Origin: CAIXSC01 sp046349935
GTDB taxonomy: Bacteria; Planctomycetota; Planctomycetia; Pirellulales; Pirellulaceae
DNA: 64,000 bases
Direction of reading: 5' to 3'
NCBI GenBank assembly: GCA_046349935.1
Contig: JAXMBK010000003.1
Location: forward strand, 186,001-250,000
Part shown: positions 25,025-35,100 of the stretch, piece by piece
Layout: each line of letters opens with the position of its first letter
Numbering within the stretch: the stretch's first letter is position 1
Notes under the pieces: generated by a model
The model's input: the letters and a program-made list of their open reading frames with translations, nothing else
The model's database searches: none
What the model was told of the DNA's origin: nothing
Made by a program: the position numbers and the translations under genes

Positions 25025-26056
25025 CTAGTCCTCGAGTATCCGCCCCTCGGCCAACACGCGTCCAAAGTCCTCGATCGTCTGCACCGCCCCCACCTCGCCC
25101 GCCAGCGCCGCGTACTGCGAGTGAAATTCTTCGGGGGCGAACACATGCAACGACACCCGACGCTGCACCAGCCGCTCGGCCAACGTCGCCGCATCCAGCC
25201 CGCTGCGCGTCGGCGAGTGGAACTGCGCGTCGGTGACCAAATAAAAGCGTCGCAGCGCATCGTCCGCCAGCGGTAGATCCAGCGCCCGCTCCACCGCATC
25301 CAACGCCGACTCCGGCAAATCGCCGCCGTCGAATCGCTTGAGCTCGGCGACCGACCGCTGGAACGTCGCCACGTCGCTCGTGAATTCGCGAACATCAATC
25401 CAGTCGGACTCCGTCGCATCGCCAAAACCCGCCAGCGCAAAGCGATGCTCGATCCGACGTGCTTGCAATTGCTGAGAAAACTCCACGCACCGTTCGCGCA
25501 GGGCCGCCAAACTGCGATCCATCGAGCCGGTCGTGTCGATCAGCACCACGATGTCCGCTTTGCTGGAGGTGGGAAACTGCGCCGACTCCACCCGCTTGCC
25601 CAACCAACCGCGCGATCCCACCGACACGTCGATCGGAGCACCCGGTTCATAAATCCACGACCAGGAGCGGCGTTTGGGCCCCGTCTCCAAGAACGTATCG
25701 ATTACTTCCGTCGTCGTCCCCGCCGATCGTCGCACCAGCGACACGCGCCCCGGCCGCACCACGTCGAACGAAATCTCCATCCGCCCCTGACTGGCGCCGT
25801 TCTGGGCGATCTGCACCTCGCGCAACACGGCATACGTTCCGACCGTCGATTGATGCACCCACGCCGCCACGCCCGCCAACAGGACGACTCCCGCGACGAG
25901 CGCCGCGAGCCACCACCGATTGCGTTTCCCGGCCGCTTGGTGCTGTGTTTCCAACGACGCAATCCAACGCTGCAGTTCGTCCGCGCGGCTCCCGCCGCTC
26001 GTGGAACCGGCCGCCAGATTAGCCTTCTTCGGCGGAGGAGGAGGACGATTGACCAC
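25025..26056 (-). CDS. Membrane-anchored vWA-domain protein
   Basis: About 343 residues. Pro-rich start, DELQR...LE helix, one membrane helix (about 48-68), beta domain (about 75-155), then a von Willebrand factor A domain (about 163-340) with a complete-looking MIDAS start, LIDTTGSMD. A metal-dependent protein contact outside the cytoplasm is expected. The open frame begins at 26101 with an ATG inside the phosphatase gene; I prefer the GTG at 26056, which gives a Pro-rich N-terminus like its neighbour and a 38-base overlap with the upstream gene. It follows the PP2C gene and precedes the zinc-ribbon/toroid gene. Confidence 0.8.
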   Translation of the reverse strand: MVNRPPPPPKKANLAAGSTSGGSRADELQRWIASLETQHQAAGKRNRWWLAALVAGVVLLAGVAAWVHQSTVGTYAVLREVQIAQNGASQGRMEISFDVVRPGRVSLVRRSAGTTTEVIDTFLETGPKRRSWSWIYEPGAPIDVSVGSRGWLGKRVESAQFPTSSKADIVVLIDTTGSMDRSLAALRERCVEFSQQLQARRIEHRFALAGFGDATESDWIDVREFTSDVATFQRSVAELKRFDGGDLPESALDAVERALDLPLADDALRRFYLVTDAQFHSPTRSGLDAATLAERLVQRRVSLHVFAPEEFHSQYAALAGEVGAVQTIEDFGRVLAEGRILED

Positions 26057-27293
26057 TGGGCTTCGGCTCCGTTTCAAGAGGGGACAGCGACGGCAGCTCA
26101 AGCGGTTCCGATTCCAAAGAGGAAGACTCCAGCGACGCCGCTACATCCGGCGACGCTACATCCAGCGTTAGGGAATCCAGCGCCAGGGCGTCGTGATCGG
26201 TTTCCACTGGCGGTGCTTCCGGCGGCGGTGATTCCGGCGACGCTACTTCCGGCGACGATGCTTCTGGCGACGCTTCCTCCGTCAGCACGGCTTCGGTCGT
26301 CTGCTGTTCCGACCAGGTTGTATTCGCCTCTGCCGACGGCTGTTCCGCCTCCCCGGGCGGCGCAACCTCAGCGACCGCCGCCTCGCGCGCCGGCTCGGCG
26401 ACAGCAGCAGTCGGCGTCGGCTCCTCGTCCACCAGTTCCGCGATCACCACGTGGTCGGCCGCCGCCAGCAGCAGGGCGTCGCGCGACGCCGCCGTGACGC
26501 TCACAGCCGGGCTCGATTCGGACGTCGCGGCGGCGCCGATCGCCAGCATCACCAGCGTCGTATCGTCCACTCGAATCCGTTCGTCCGCCGGCAGATCGCG
26601 CAGCGCCGCCACGCGCTGCGTCCATTCGGCCGCACTTTGTTCCCACAGCGTATTCCAGGGAATCTCCTGACCAACGTCTGACAGTCGGTACAACCACTTG
26701 GCCAGCGCATCGCTGGAAAGCACCAGCCAGTCGCCGTCGCGGCACGTTCCGTACAGCGACTGAAATGGGACGGTGCGATCGCGATTCCGAGTCGAACTGC
26801 CCCACGTGACCGGATCGCGATCAAAGTCGGCCTCGCAGTTCAACGGAAAGCGTCCCAGCAGGCGCCCGGCGCGCACGTGAAACAAACAACAATCGCCCGA
26901 AGCAATGGCGCGAAAGCGCCAGCCTTCTTCCGTCGCTTCGCCCGCGTCGAGGGCGTTCACCTCGACCCACAGAAATGCCGCATACCCGCCGCCCGATTCT
27001 TGCAACTTCATGCGTTGCATCCAGGGCAGCGAATGGACGTCGATCGCTTTACTCCACGCCTTCCGCTGCTCGACGATCCACGTCGACAGCGACTCCGGCG
27101 CGTCCCAATCGGGAGGCGTCGCGACGGAGGCGGCGGTCAAGATCTGCGCCCAGCGTCTGGAGAAGATGGCCGACGAGACGCCGTCCGCGATCGCTGCTCG
27201 CCCCGACTCGGGGGACGCTTCGAACGCGTCTTCATAGTCCCGCGTCTGGTCGAGATCCTTGGCGTGCCAAAAACAGCGTGCTACGAATGACAT
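26019..27293 (-). CDS. PP2C-like protein phosphatase with acidic tail
   Basis: A 424-residue protein. The N-terminal ~255 residues carry PP2C landmarks: DYEDAF (in place of NEDAF), AIADGVSS (motif 2, about 33-40), SSDALAKWL (cf. SDGL) and VDDTTLVML (cf. DDxT). The metal-binding Asp residues appear to be present, so Ser/Thr phosphatase activity is likely. The rest is a low-complexity Glu/Pro/Ser tail (about 290-424) with repeated SPE units. Phosphatase, kinase and vWA genes together match the TerY-P triad arrangement; the natural substrate is a target of the kinase at 36221 (inference). Confidence 0.82.
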   Translation of the reverse strand: MSFVARCFWHAKDLDQTRDYEDAFEASPESGRAAIADGVSSAIFSRRWAQILTAASVATPPDWDAPESLSTWIVEQRKAWSKAIDVHSLPWMQRMKLQESGGGYAAFLWVEVNALDAGEATEEGWRFRAIASGDCCLFHVRAGRLLGRFPLNCEADFDRDPVTWGSSTRNRDRTVPFQSLYGTCRDGDWLVLSSDALAKWLYRLSDVGQEIPWNTLWEQSAAEWTQRVAALRDLPADERIRVDDTTLVMLAIGAAATSESSPAVSVTAASRDALLLAAADHVVIAELVDEEPTPTAAVAEPAREAAVAEVAPPGEAEQPSAEANTTWSEQQTTEAVLTEEASPEASSPEVASPESPPPEAPPVETDHDALALDSLTLDVASPDVAASLESSSLESEPLELPSLSPLETEPKPSGQSSSSSAEEG

Positions 27294-27332
27294 GCGATCC
27301 CTCGAACCATCCCTGAAGACGCATCACGGGGG

Positions 27333-29462
27333 CTAGCCGTTCAGCGCCCGCTTAAACGCGTCGACCAGCAAGAAGAACTTTCCATTCACGACGAGTCCGC
27401 GCGAGCCGGGTCGAATCGTCGGCTTTTCCGCCGCCAATTGATCGCCGAACAACACCGGACTCGCCCCTTGCCACAGCGCACGCAGCGAGTCGGTTTCGAG
27501 CGCCGCGTCGCTGTCGGGATAGACGACCGACGCATGCGGCGTCTCCGTCGTCACCGCGTGATACAGCGCGACGGGGGCGCCGCCGAGCGTCGTGACGGAT
27601 GCCAACTCGGCGACCGCCGCCTGCACGTCGTCGGGCGCGGCGTTGCCGCGCGTCAGGTGCACCACGAGCGGGCTGAGCGACGCGTCGGCATGATTCGCGC
27701 ACCACTGACGCAGCAGCCCGGCCACCGCTTGAAACGCCGGCTGCATCCGCGCGGCCCCCGTCGGCTCCACCTCCACCAATACCGGTCGCTTCCGCGGAAT
27801 CACGATCAGGCCGCCGACGCCATCCGAGACCTGATCCTCGAACTCGTCGACGCGCACCGCACCGCTCATGAGCTCAGTGTCGCGCGCGAACGTTTTGCCG
27901 GCCAGTCCGCCCTCAAGCGTCGTGCGCACATCGACGTCGCCGCCCGAATCGCCGTACGTCACCACCGCCGCCTCGACGGCCCCTTTGCCCGCCTTCACGA
28001 CCTCCGCCGTCATGTCCCCAAGCTGCGTCAACAGCTTGGAGCAGACATTCGCCAGATCCGCCGCGTAGGGATCGGCGACCGATCGGTCGAGCACAAACAC
28101 CAAGCACCCCGGCGACTCGGCCGAAATCCTCGGCGCGACGCTGGGCGCGGCATTCAACGCCAAATCGGTAATCGAGACGCTGTTGTAAACGTCTCCGGTC
28201 GGCGACGATTCCACCAGCAGATCATCGGTCCCTGGCTCAAGCGTCGCCAGCTCCAGCGGCCCCAGCTCGCTCGGCGTCGGTTCAACCGCCGCAGGCAACG
28301 CCGGATCGGCCAACAGGAAGTCATCATCGTTGGACGACGGAGCAGCCGGCGTTGCGGGGACTGGCGTCGCAGCGACGGGCGCCGCGGCTGCTGGGATGGA
28401 AGCGATCGGCGGCGTCGCCGGCGCAGCAATCGGCGCCGCGGGCGGCTTCACAAACTTCGGCATCGCGGGCGGCGTCACTGCCGTCGGCGGCTTCACGGCG
28501 ACCGGTTTGGCGACCGGCGCTTTGGGCGGCGCGGGGGGCGGCTTGATGATCGCCGGTCCCAGCTTGGGGCCGGCTGCCGCAGACTTCGCCACGGGCGCGG
28601 CGCCCGGCGTCGCGATGCTGGCCGATCCCTCCAGCGTCTTCTGCACATGGGTCGCGGCCAGTCCGAGCGCACGCGTCACATCGATCATCTTCGCGTTGTA
28701 CACCATCCCGCGCGCTGCACCGCTGGCCGGCACGCCCGCCGCCTTCAGCGACTCCACCAAATGCGTCGGCAGCAAGCTGCTGCGATCGAATAAGTCGCGC
28801 TGCGGACCGGCCGGCAGGTAAGCCCGATTCGCCGGGAACAACGCCGCCATCGTCGTCGCCGCGGTTCCCAGATGGACATGCACCACCAACGGCGACGCCC
28901 CGTGCACCGTCGCCTCTTGCAGCGACTTCACCGCCTTCAGCGGGTTGCCGTCGCCTGCAGCCCCGGACCACAGGTGTAGGACCAATGGCTGCCCGTGTCC
29001 GCCTGTGGCCGGCATCCAGCGTTCCAACAACTGCCGGCAGTACTCGAAGGCGGCGATCTGCGGCGCCTTTTCCCCCAATCGGGGTCGGTACCAGATCGGA
29101 AACTGCACCGGCAGTTCTTCGGTCAACCCTGCTTCGCTGCGGACGCGTCGCAACCGCTGTTCGACTTCCACCGGCGCTTGGGCCGCTTCGGCCGCGGGCA
29201 CAAATTCGCGCCCCGCCAGTGCACCATCCCACCGAGTACCGACGTCGCTTTGCCCGTCCGCCGTGCTGCGATAGCCGACCAGTGCGACCTCGCAGTCGCC
29301 GGCTTGCGCCAATCGCGCCACCAGCGCATTGACGGCCGTCGCGACGCTTTCCGCCTTCGATTTCGCCGGACCGCTCGGCAGCGGCCCGCCCGCTCCGCCC
29401 GTCGCCGCCGCAGTTTCCATCGCGGCCGACTCGTCGATCAACAACACAATGCCGACGCTCAT
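27333..29462 (-). CDS. Double vWA-like protein with degenerate MIDAS sites
   Basis: A 709-residue protein made of two vWA-like halves joined by an Ala/Pro-rich linker (about 290-430). Half 1 starts with VLLIDESAAM, where the MIDAS Ser-x-Ser is reduced, and the second metal loop reads LWSGAAGDG instead of TDGES. Half 2 has VLDRSVAD and LTRGNAAPDD. Both end in a similar RG(M/L)V(Y/V)N block also seen at the end of the downstream-facing single vWA protein (ARGMAFN). They are therefore likely homologous copies of the TerY-like gene at 29504, with weakened metal binding. The gene lies 41 bases after that gene in the operon. Confidence 0.8.
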   Translation of the reverse strand: MSVGIVLLIDESAAMETAAATGGAGGPLPSGPAKSKAESVATAVNALVARLAQAGDCEVALVGYRSTADGQSDVGTRWDGALAGREFVPAAEAAQAPVEVEQRLRRVRSEAGLTEELPVQFPIWYRPRLGEKAPQIAAFEYCRQLLERWMPATGGHGQPLVLHLWSGAAGDGNPLKAVKSLQEATVHGASPLVVHVHLGTAATTMAALFPANRAYLPAGPQRDLFDRSSLLPTHLVESLKAAGVPASGAARGMVYNAKMIDVTRALGLAATHVQKTLEGSASIATPGAAPVAKSAAAGPKLGPAIIKPPPAPPKAPVAKPVAVKPPTAVTPPAMPKFVKPPAAPIAAPATPPIASIPAAAAPVAATPVPATPAAPSSNDDDFLLADPALPAAVEPTPSELGPLELATLEPGTDDLLVESSPTGDVYNSVSITDLALNAAPSVAPRISAESPGCLVFVLDRSVADPYAADLANVCSKLLTQLGDMTAEVVKAGKGAVEAAVVTYGDSGGDVDVRTTLEGGLAGKTFARDTELMSGAVRVDEFEDQVSDGVGGLIVIPRKRPVLVEVEPTGAARMQPAFQAVAGLLRQWCANHADASLSPLVVHLTRGNAAPDDVQAAVAELASVTTLGGAPVALYHAVTTETPHASVVYPDSDAALETDSLRALWQGASPVLFGDQLAAEKPTIRPGSRGLVVNGKFFLLVDAFKRALNG

Positions 29463-29503
29463 CGCTCAGTTCCCGCAAACAAGGTGAGGTGAAAGGGAGA
29501 ACG

Positions 29504-30361
29504 CTAGCGAAGCGTCTTGGCGACGCGCGTGCCCATGTCCAAGAACTTGATCAGCGACACCATGTCGGCGTTGAAGGCCATGCCGCGTGCGCCGCTTTGC
29601 AGTTCAAATCCTTCGGCAATCGCGCTCTGAAACATTTTCTCCGGCAAGTCGCTCGACATCTTGTACAACACGCGCGCCAACTCATCCGGCAAAATCTCGC
29701 CGCTCGCCGGAAACAGGAACGGATCGCCCGGAGTCATCGACAAGTGGCAGTTGAATAGCAACACGTTGCCGTCTTCCGTCGCCAGCCCGCGCAGCGGATC
29801 CGCGTACGGAATCGGATCCCCATCCTGCGACTCGCCGTCCGTGATGTGAATCACCACGGGCGGATAGCTGCGCGGGTGCTCCTGAATCCACTTCTCGACT
29901 AACTCGTAAGCGCGGTACAGCGCATTGCACATCGGCGTGCCGCCTTCCGCTTTCGGCTCCACCCACACCGGCACCTCGACGGGCGTCTCCACCAGTTCCC
30001 CCGTATCCTCGTCGAAGAACTGCTTCACGCGTTGTTCCATCCGCGCCGGGTTGTTGCCGATGTCGACGATCGACACGAGCACTTCCCCTTTGAGCGTGCC
30101 GCCGAGCGGCGATTCGATGATCGGATTGGCATCCTGATCGGTGCGATAGCCGATCACGCCGATATCGATCCAATCGCGAATCCCCTCGCTGCTGGTCGCG
30201 CGAATCGTCATGTTTTGCAGCCAGCCGTTGATGGCCGTCGCCAGCTCGTCCATCTTCCGCCGTTCCGAATTGGCGATCGGTTCTTCCATGGAGTAGGACT
30301 GGTCAAGCAGAAAGACGAACAGCGCTTTGTTCTGCCGACTGATTTCTTGCGAGTAAGGCAT
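29504..30361 (-). CDS. TerY-like vWA-domain protein
   Basis: A 285-residue cytoplasmic vWA protein. MIDAS residues are complete: FLLDQSYSME near the start and HITDGESQDGDP (about 172-183). There is no signal or membrane segment. The length and layout fit TerY-type vWA proteins, which in other bacteria are found with a PP2C phosphatase and a kinase. Here the phosphatase is two genes downstream and the kinase three genes upstream. It ends with the LQSGARGMAFNADM block shared with the double-vWA protein. Confidence 0.87.
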   Translation of the reverse strand: MPYSQEISRQNKALFVFLLDQSYSMEEPIANSERRKMDELATAINGWLQNMTIRATSSEGIRDWIDIGVIGYRTDQDANPIIESPLGGTLKGEVLVSIVDIGNNPARMEQRVKQFFDEDTGELVETPVEVPVWVEPKAEGGTPMCNALYRAYELVEKWIQEHPRSYPPVVIHITDGESQDGDPIPYADPLRGLATEDGNVLLFNCHLSMTPGDPFLFPASGEILPDELARVLYKMSSDLPEKMFQSAIAEGFELQSGARGMAFNADMVSLIKFLDMGTRVAKTLR

Positions 30362-30506
30362 TCCGGGATTCTCCGCGGTGATAGACAGGACGGCTGATAG
30401 TTAGCGAGACAAGTTTGCAGTCTGGTGGAAGCGGACAGCATGGCGCACGCCGCGTGCACAGTCAACGACGTACAGGATCCACTGGCACGAGCGCCAGGCC
30501 TCGTGT

Positions 30507-31973
30507 TCAACGACTCAACAACGGCTCCAGTTCGGCCCAATTCTCGCTCCGCAACATGTCGGCGGCGAACGCCGCTTCGACGGCGAACGAGACGTCGACT
30601 TTGCCGCCCAACTGAGCGTACTGAGCCAGTTTGGCCTCATACTGTTCACAGCGACGCTGAAACGCCTGCCAGACTTCGATTCGGCCGATGCTTCGGGCCA
30701 GCGTCTCGCGCTGCGCCTGATAGTCGGTTGCTGCCGCCTTATCGGGCGGGTCGGTCGGCGGCGCCTTCAGTCGCGGCAGTGGAATCGGGTCGTACTGATC
30801 CGCAAAACCTTCCGGTCCGGTCGGGTCGAGCCGCCGGTAGCGGTACGATGCACCGCCCGGCGCCAAGACGAACTGCCCTTCCAACAGGGCGTTCGACGAT
30901 CGATCGACCGCATACTGATACGTCCGTACCGGAATGGATTTCGACGGCAGCCCCTTCCCCACCCAGGCCCGCAATGACGCCGCCATACAGTCCTTCACCG
31001 TCTCATCCGGCGACTCGGCCAAAATCCGCTGGATCGTCGCCACCATCTGCGACGTATTTCGCGGCGCCACGCGCGGAATCGCCTCGATCGCGATCAACAA
31101 CTGCATCCGCTTCAAGCCCTGTCGCAGCGCCTGGTCGAGCGTCGGAGAGGCTTGCGGCGGCGCTTCAGGATAGCGAGTCAAAAACTGCTCCACCTCGCGC
31201 ATCAGATCATTCCAAGCCGGCGTCGACTCGGCGCAACCCTTGCCGCTTGGCCGCATCGCTTGCGCGAGCTTTAACCGCAGCGGTTCACCTTCAAAGTGAT
31301 ACCGAGCCGCCGTTTCCAGGGCGTCGATTTGCGCACTCCGCGGCCCCTTCCACTCGTTGCAGATCTTCAGACTCTCCGCAAACTGCCCCGCCTTGTACGC
31401 CTGTTCGGCCCGGCGCAGCACGTCGCGATTCGCGCGAGCCGCCTTGCCGTCCTCAGTCAGTTCCTGAATCCGCGCCAAGCGCCGTTCGACCAAGTCGCGC
31501 AACGGCGTCGTCTGCGTCACTCGATTCGCGCGCGATTCGATCGTGTCGCGCAACCGCGTCAGCTTGTCGGCCGCTTCTTCCAACCCGGCGTCATCTTCGG
31601 CCGTCTCGACCGAGTCGGTCGCCGCAATCGTGCCGCTCCACTCCCGCGCCACTTCCGACGACGCTTCCCACCGCGACCGATCGTCCTTGGCCAGCGTCAT
31701 CCAAGTCGACTCGGCGTCGACCGCGGGAGGCGCAGGCCAGCGATCCAGCGGCCGCGCCGTTCCCTCCGCCAGCCACTTCAACACGCGCTGGTCGGTCTCC
31801 CGCTGCTCCGCGATTTCCTCGAGCGTCGCCGGACGGGCAGGGACGGCAGCCGACGCACCGGACGTCGATGACGCGCCCTCCGCCGTCTGCAGCGCCTCGC
31901 GCACGCTGAAAGCGGTGAGCATCGCCAGAGGCGCCATGCTGCCGAAGATCACGCATATTCGAAGCCAACTCAT
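30507..31973 (-). CDS. Membrane-anchored protein of unknown function
   Basis: Family not recognised. The 488-residue product starts at MSWLRICVIFGSM with a signal-anchor helix (about 3-24). The remainder is helical, with charged stretches that look coiled-coil (about 130-200, RLARIQELTED). A TPR-like segment (QAYKAGQFAESLKICNEW, about 185-205) and a small beta-like segment with YRYRRLDPTGPEG (about 375-395) are also visible. The open frame extends to 32081, but the ATG at 31973 starts the hydrophobic anchor. It lies between the GAP1-like and vWA genes and probably serves as an envelope subunit of the same system. Confidence 0.7.
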   Translation of the reverse strand: MSWLRICVIFGSMAPLAMLTAFSVREALQTAEGASSTSGASAAVPARPATLEEIAEQRETDQRVLKWLAEGTARPLDRWPAPPAVDAESTWMTLAKDDRSRWEASSEVAREWSGTIAATDSVETAEDDAGLEEAADKLTRLRDTIESRANRVTQTTPLRDLVERRLARIQELTEDGKAARANRDVLRRAEQAYKAGQFAESLKICNEWKGPRSAQIDALETAARYHFEGEPLRLKLAQAMRPSGKGCAESTPAWNDLMREVEQFLTRYPEAPPQASPTLDQALRQGLKRMQLLIAIEAIPRVAPRNTSQMVATIQRILAESPDETVKDCMAASLRAWVGKGLPSKSIPVRTYQYAVDRSSNALLEGQFVLAPGGASYRYRRLDPTGPEGFADQYDPIPLPRLKAPPTDPPDKAAATDYQAQRETLARSIGRIEVWQAFQRRCEQYEAKLAQYAQLGGKVDVSFAVEAAFAADMLRSENWAELEPLLSR

Positions 31974-32117
31974 CGCGTCTTCCGATCCCGTTTCAGTTGC
32001 CTCTGGATACGCAAGCCCATCAGCCGCCCCCCGCTCTAGCGAGCGTCTCATCCTAGCCTGCCGCAGGGGGACGTTCAACAATTCCCCCCTCGCGCTGCGT
32101 CCGCGCAGCTCTCCGAC

Positions 32118-35100
32118 TCACAGGTCCTTCGACGGATACACCATCACCGGCACGCGAATCCGCCGCCCATCTTTCGTCGGCACAATTCGAAACAGCTCGG
32201 CTTCGATGCTTTGGGCCATCTCCGCTAGAGCTTTCGTAGCGTTGACGTGACGTGTTTGCGCTAGGCGACCATTGCGTTTAAGTTCGTTAGTTTTTCTTTC
32301 GATACCTTCCGCTTCCTTATCTGCTTTCGTTGCCAATTCCGACAGCCAAGTGTCATAACTCTTGTTAGCTTCGTCAAAATCCCGCTGCGCATTTCGCCGT
32401 TGCTCGTTAGTCCCAGAAAAGTTGGGCGGTTCCGGCGGCTTCCTCTCTTCCACTTCGAGCAGTTTTGTCAGGCGACCAATGCTCGTATCCAACAATTTAT
32501 TTCGCTTTGTTTGATTCACTTCCCGTTGCGCTCTTCCTAGTGCCCCGCGTGCTTCGCGAATCTCGACTAGTCGACTATCGAGTTTCTTTACCTCTTTATC
32601 ATTCTGTTCAGACTCGAACTTGGGAGCGTAGACGCAAACCGAACTACGCTTCGCGTCCTTCGCCCACCGAATTCCCAACTTCGTTCCCTCTGGTAGACCA
32701 TCGATCGACTTACACTCAAATGGCCACTCCTCGTTCTCCGGCGCCTCGCGCCATGAACGTCCGCCCACGCTTACGGTTGATCCGTCGCTCAACTTCAATG
32801 TTGCGCGAGCGACAAACAGCCGTTGCAGTTCTCCGCCAGCTTCGGGACGAGGAATGCGGCCATCGATTCCTGTCGACGTGGTGAGATTTCCGTTCTTGAT
32901 ACTCTCTGCATCAATCAGCACCGCGACGCTCTCTTGAGGCGGCAAAAGAGATACGAGATGCGTCGCCCCTGTCGTGTCCCTAAACTCGATGACGCAAAAC
33001 AGCAACTGACGCTGTATCTCAAACAAGGGCGGCTTGACGCCGTTCATCAGCTTCATTTCCAGAATGACCTTTCCGGGAGCTCGTTGCACGATGAATCTGG
33101 CGATTTCATCCTGAGCTCCGTTGCGGTCTGTCGCGCGGACTGGAGTCCCTTCAGGGATGTTGGCAACTTCCTCAACCACAAAAGTCGATTCGTCTGGCTT
33201 TGACACGCGCCAAGGAGCGGTCGCAGCCCCTAGACCATGTACGACAAGCGGCGTCGAGTCTAATTTCAATTTGTCATTGCTCCAGACAACCCATCGAAAT
33301 CCCTTTTCTGGAGCATACGGCGGAGCGGGCGCGCCGATCTGCGGCAAATCCATGTAAATGGGCAGTTGAGCTTCCGGCTTGAGCGGCTCTTCGGCGATCT
33401 CCCAGTCGCGCTCCGTCGGCGGCGGCATCGGCGGCGCCATGGGTTTGGGCGCGGCTGCGGCATCGACGTTCATGGTTTGCGATGCGGCGCCTCCCGCTTC
33501 TTTCCCCATCTGCTTTCCTGCAGGCGGTCCCTCGGGCTTCGCCGGCCCCTCAGGCTTCGCCGGCGTTTCTGGCTTCATCGGCCCGACTGGCTTCGCCGGC
33601 GTCGTGGGTTCCTTTCCATTCGCCGCTTCCTCGGCGCTCGGCTTCTCCGGCAGACTGTTAAGATCCTGCTCTGCCTTCTCAGCTTCGCCTGCCGGCTTCG
33701 GCGCTGCGGCCGGCGGCTTTGTCGGCGGCGAAACAGGGGGCGAGCTGGGACTTGCGCCCGCAGGTTTGGACGTTGAGTTGTTCGCGACTGGAGGATTGGG
33801 AGTCGGCGTCTTGGCTTTCGTTTCCGACTGCGCGACATCCTTGTCGCCCGACATGGTGAATAACAACCCAAGCACCAAGACGGCGACCAGTCCTCCGACG
33901 CCGCTCGCGATCATGATCAGTTTCTTGCGGTCCAGGCCGGCGGTTTGCGAGCCCACGGAATCATGCCAGTGCTGATACTCCAAGTAGTACGCCGCACGGT
34001 TGCGCCAGTCGATCGACACCAGTTCCGTGGCGTGCAGGTGCTGCAACACCTGAAACATGGCCATCGCCTTTTCGTGCGTGTTCATCCCCTCGCCCAGCGT
34101 GCGATGAGGCAGCGCGCGAGAGAGCGTCTCGGCCAACTGCTTGCCCACTCGGTATTGCAAATCGCCTTGCGACTCGCCGCGTCGACCGCCGCGCATCAGC
34201 GACTTGCCGCTCGCATCCTGCTGCGCTTGCTTGACGATCTCGGGCACCCGCAGCCACGCATTCAAACGGTCGATCGGCGACCATGACGGCCCCAGATTGC
34301 CCGACTCCCCCCGCGACTCTTCCAAGTCGCCGATCAAGCGTTGCACTCGTCGCAAGCGATCCAACCGGAGCGTGAAATCGGGCGGCGAGCGATGGAGCGA
34401 GTTGAGCGTCTGGACGTAGCGCAAGCCGATTTCGCGGCGCGTCTCGGGAGTTAACTTGCCAATCCCTTCGCCCAAGCGCTCCACGGCCAGCGACAACGTC
34501 TCGTCCGACATGTCGCGCGCCATTCTCAGCACGACGTGCCCCTTCGATTCATGCCCCTTCGCCGCCTCCGTCAAACAGGCCCACAGCGCCGGCTTCTGTT
34601 CTTCCGACGCACGGTCCGACAGATCGCGGATCACGTCGGCGTTCAACACTCCCAGTAAAGGCAAGGCTAGCGGCCGGAGCTGCATCTCCAGGCTTGTTCG
34701 CGGCGAACTCAAGGCCGCTTCGAACAGTCCTTCGCAGCCGGGCGGCAGTCGCTTGTGCAAGGCGATAAAGTAGGCCAATGCGGCCGTCTTCCGCTCCCCC
34801 GGCGCCTCGGCGCATTCCACAAACGCCAGATACTTGTCTTCGGGCAAACGCTGCGTCAGATAGTCCAAACTCTCGCGACATGCGGCCGCATGCGGAGTTC
34901 CGCTCAACAACCGCAGGATCAACAAAGCTCGATCGTCGGGCGCTCGCAACAGTTCCTTCAAGAGCGCTTCCTTGACGACCCCGCCTACCGACGTCGCGAG
35001 CGCCGTCGTCAACTGCTTGCAGACATAACGGCGCGTGAAATCGGACTTCTCCCAGTCGCTCGACGGCAAGGCGATGGTCGGGTCGAGCACCTGCTGGCCG

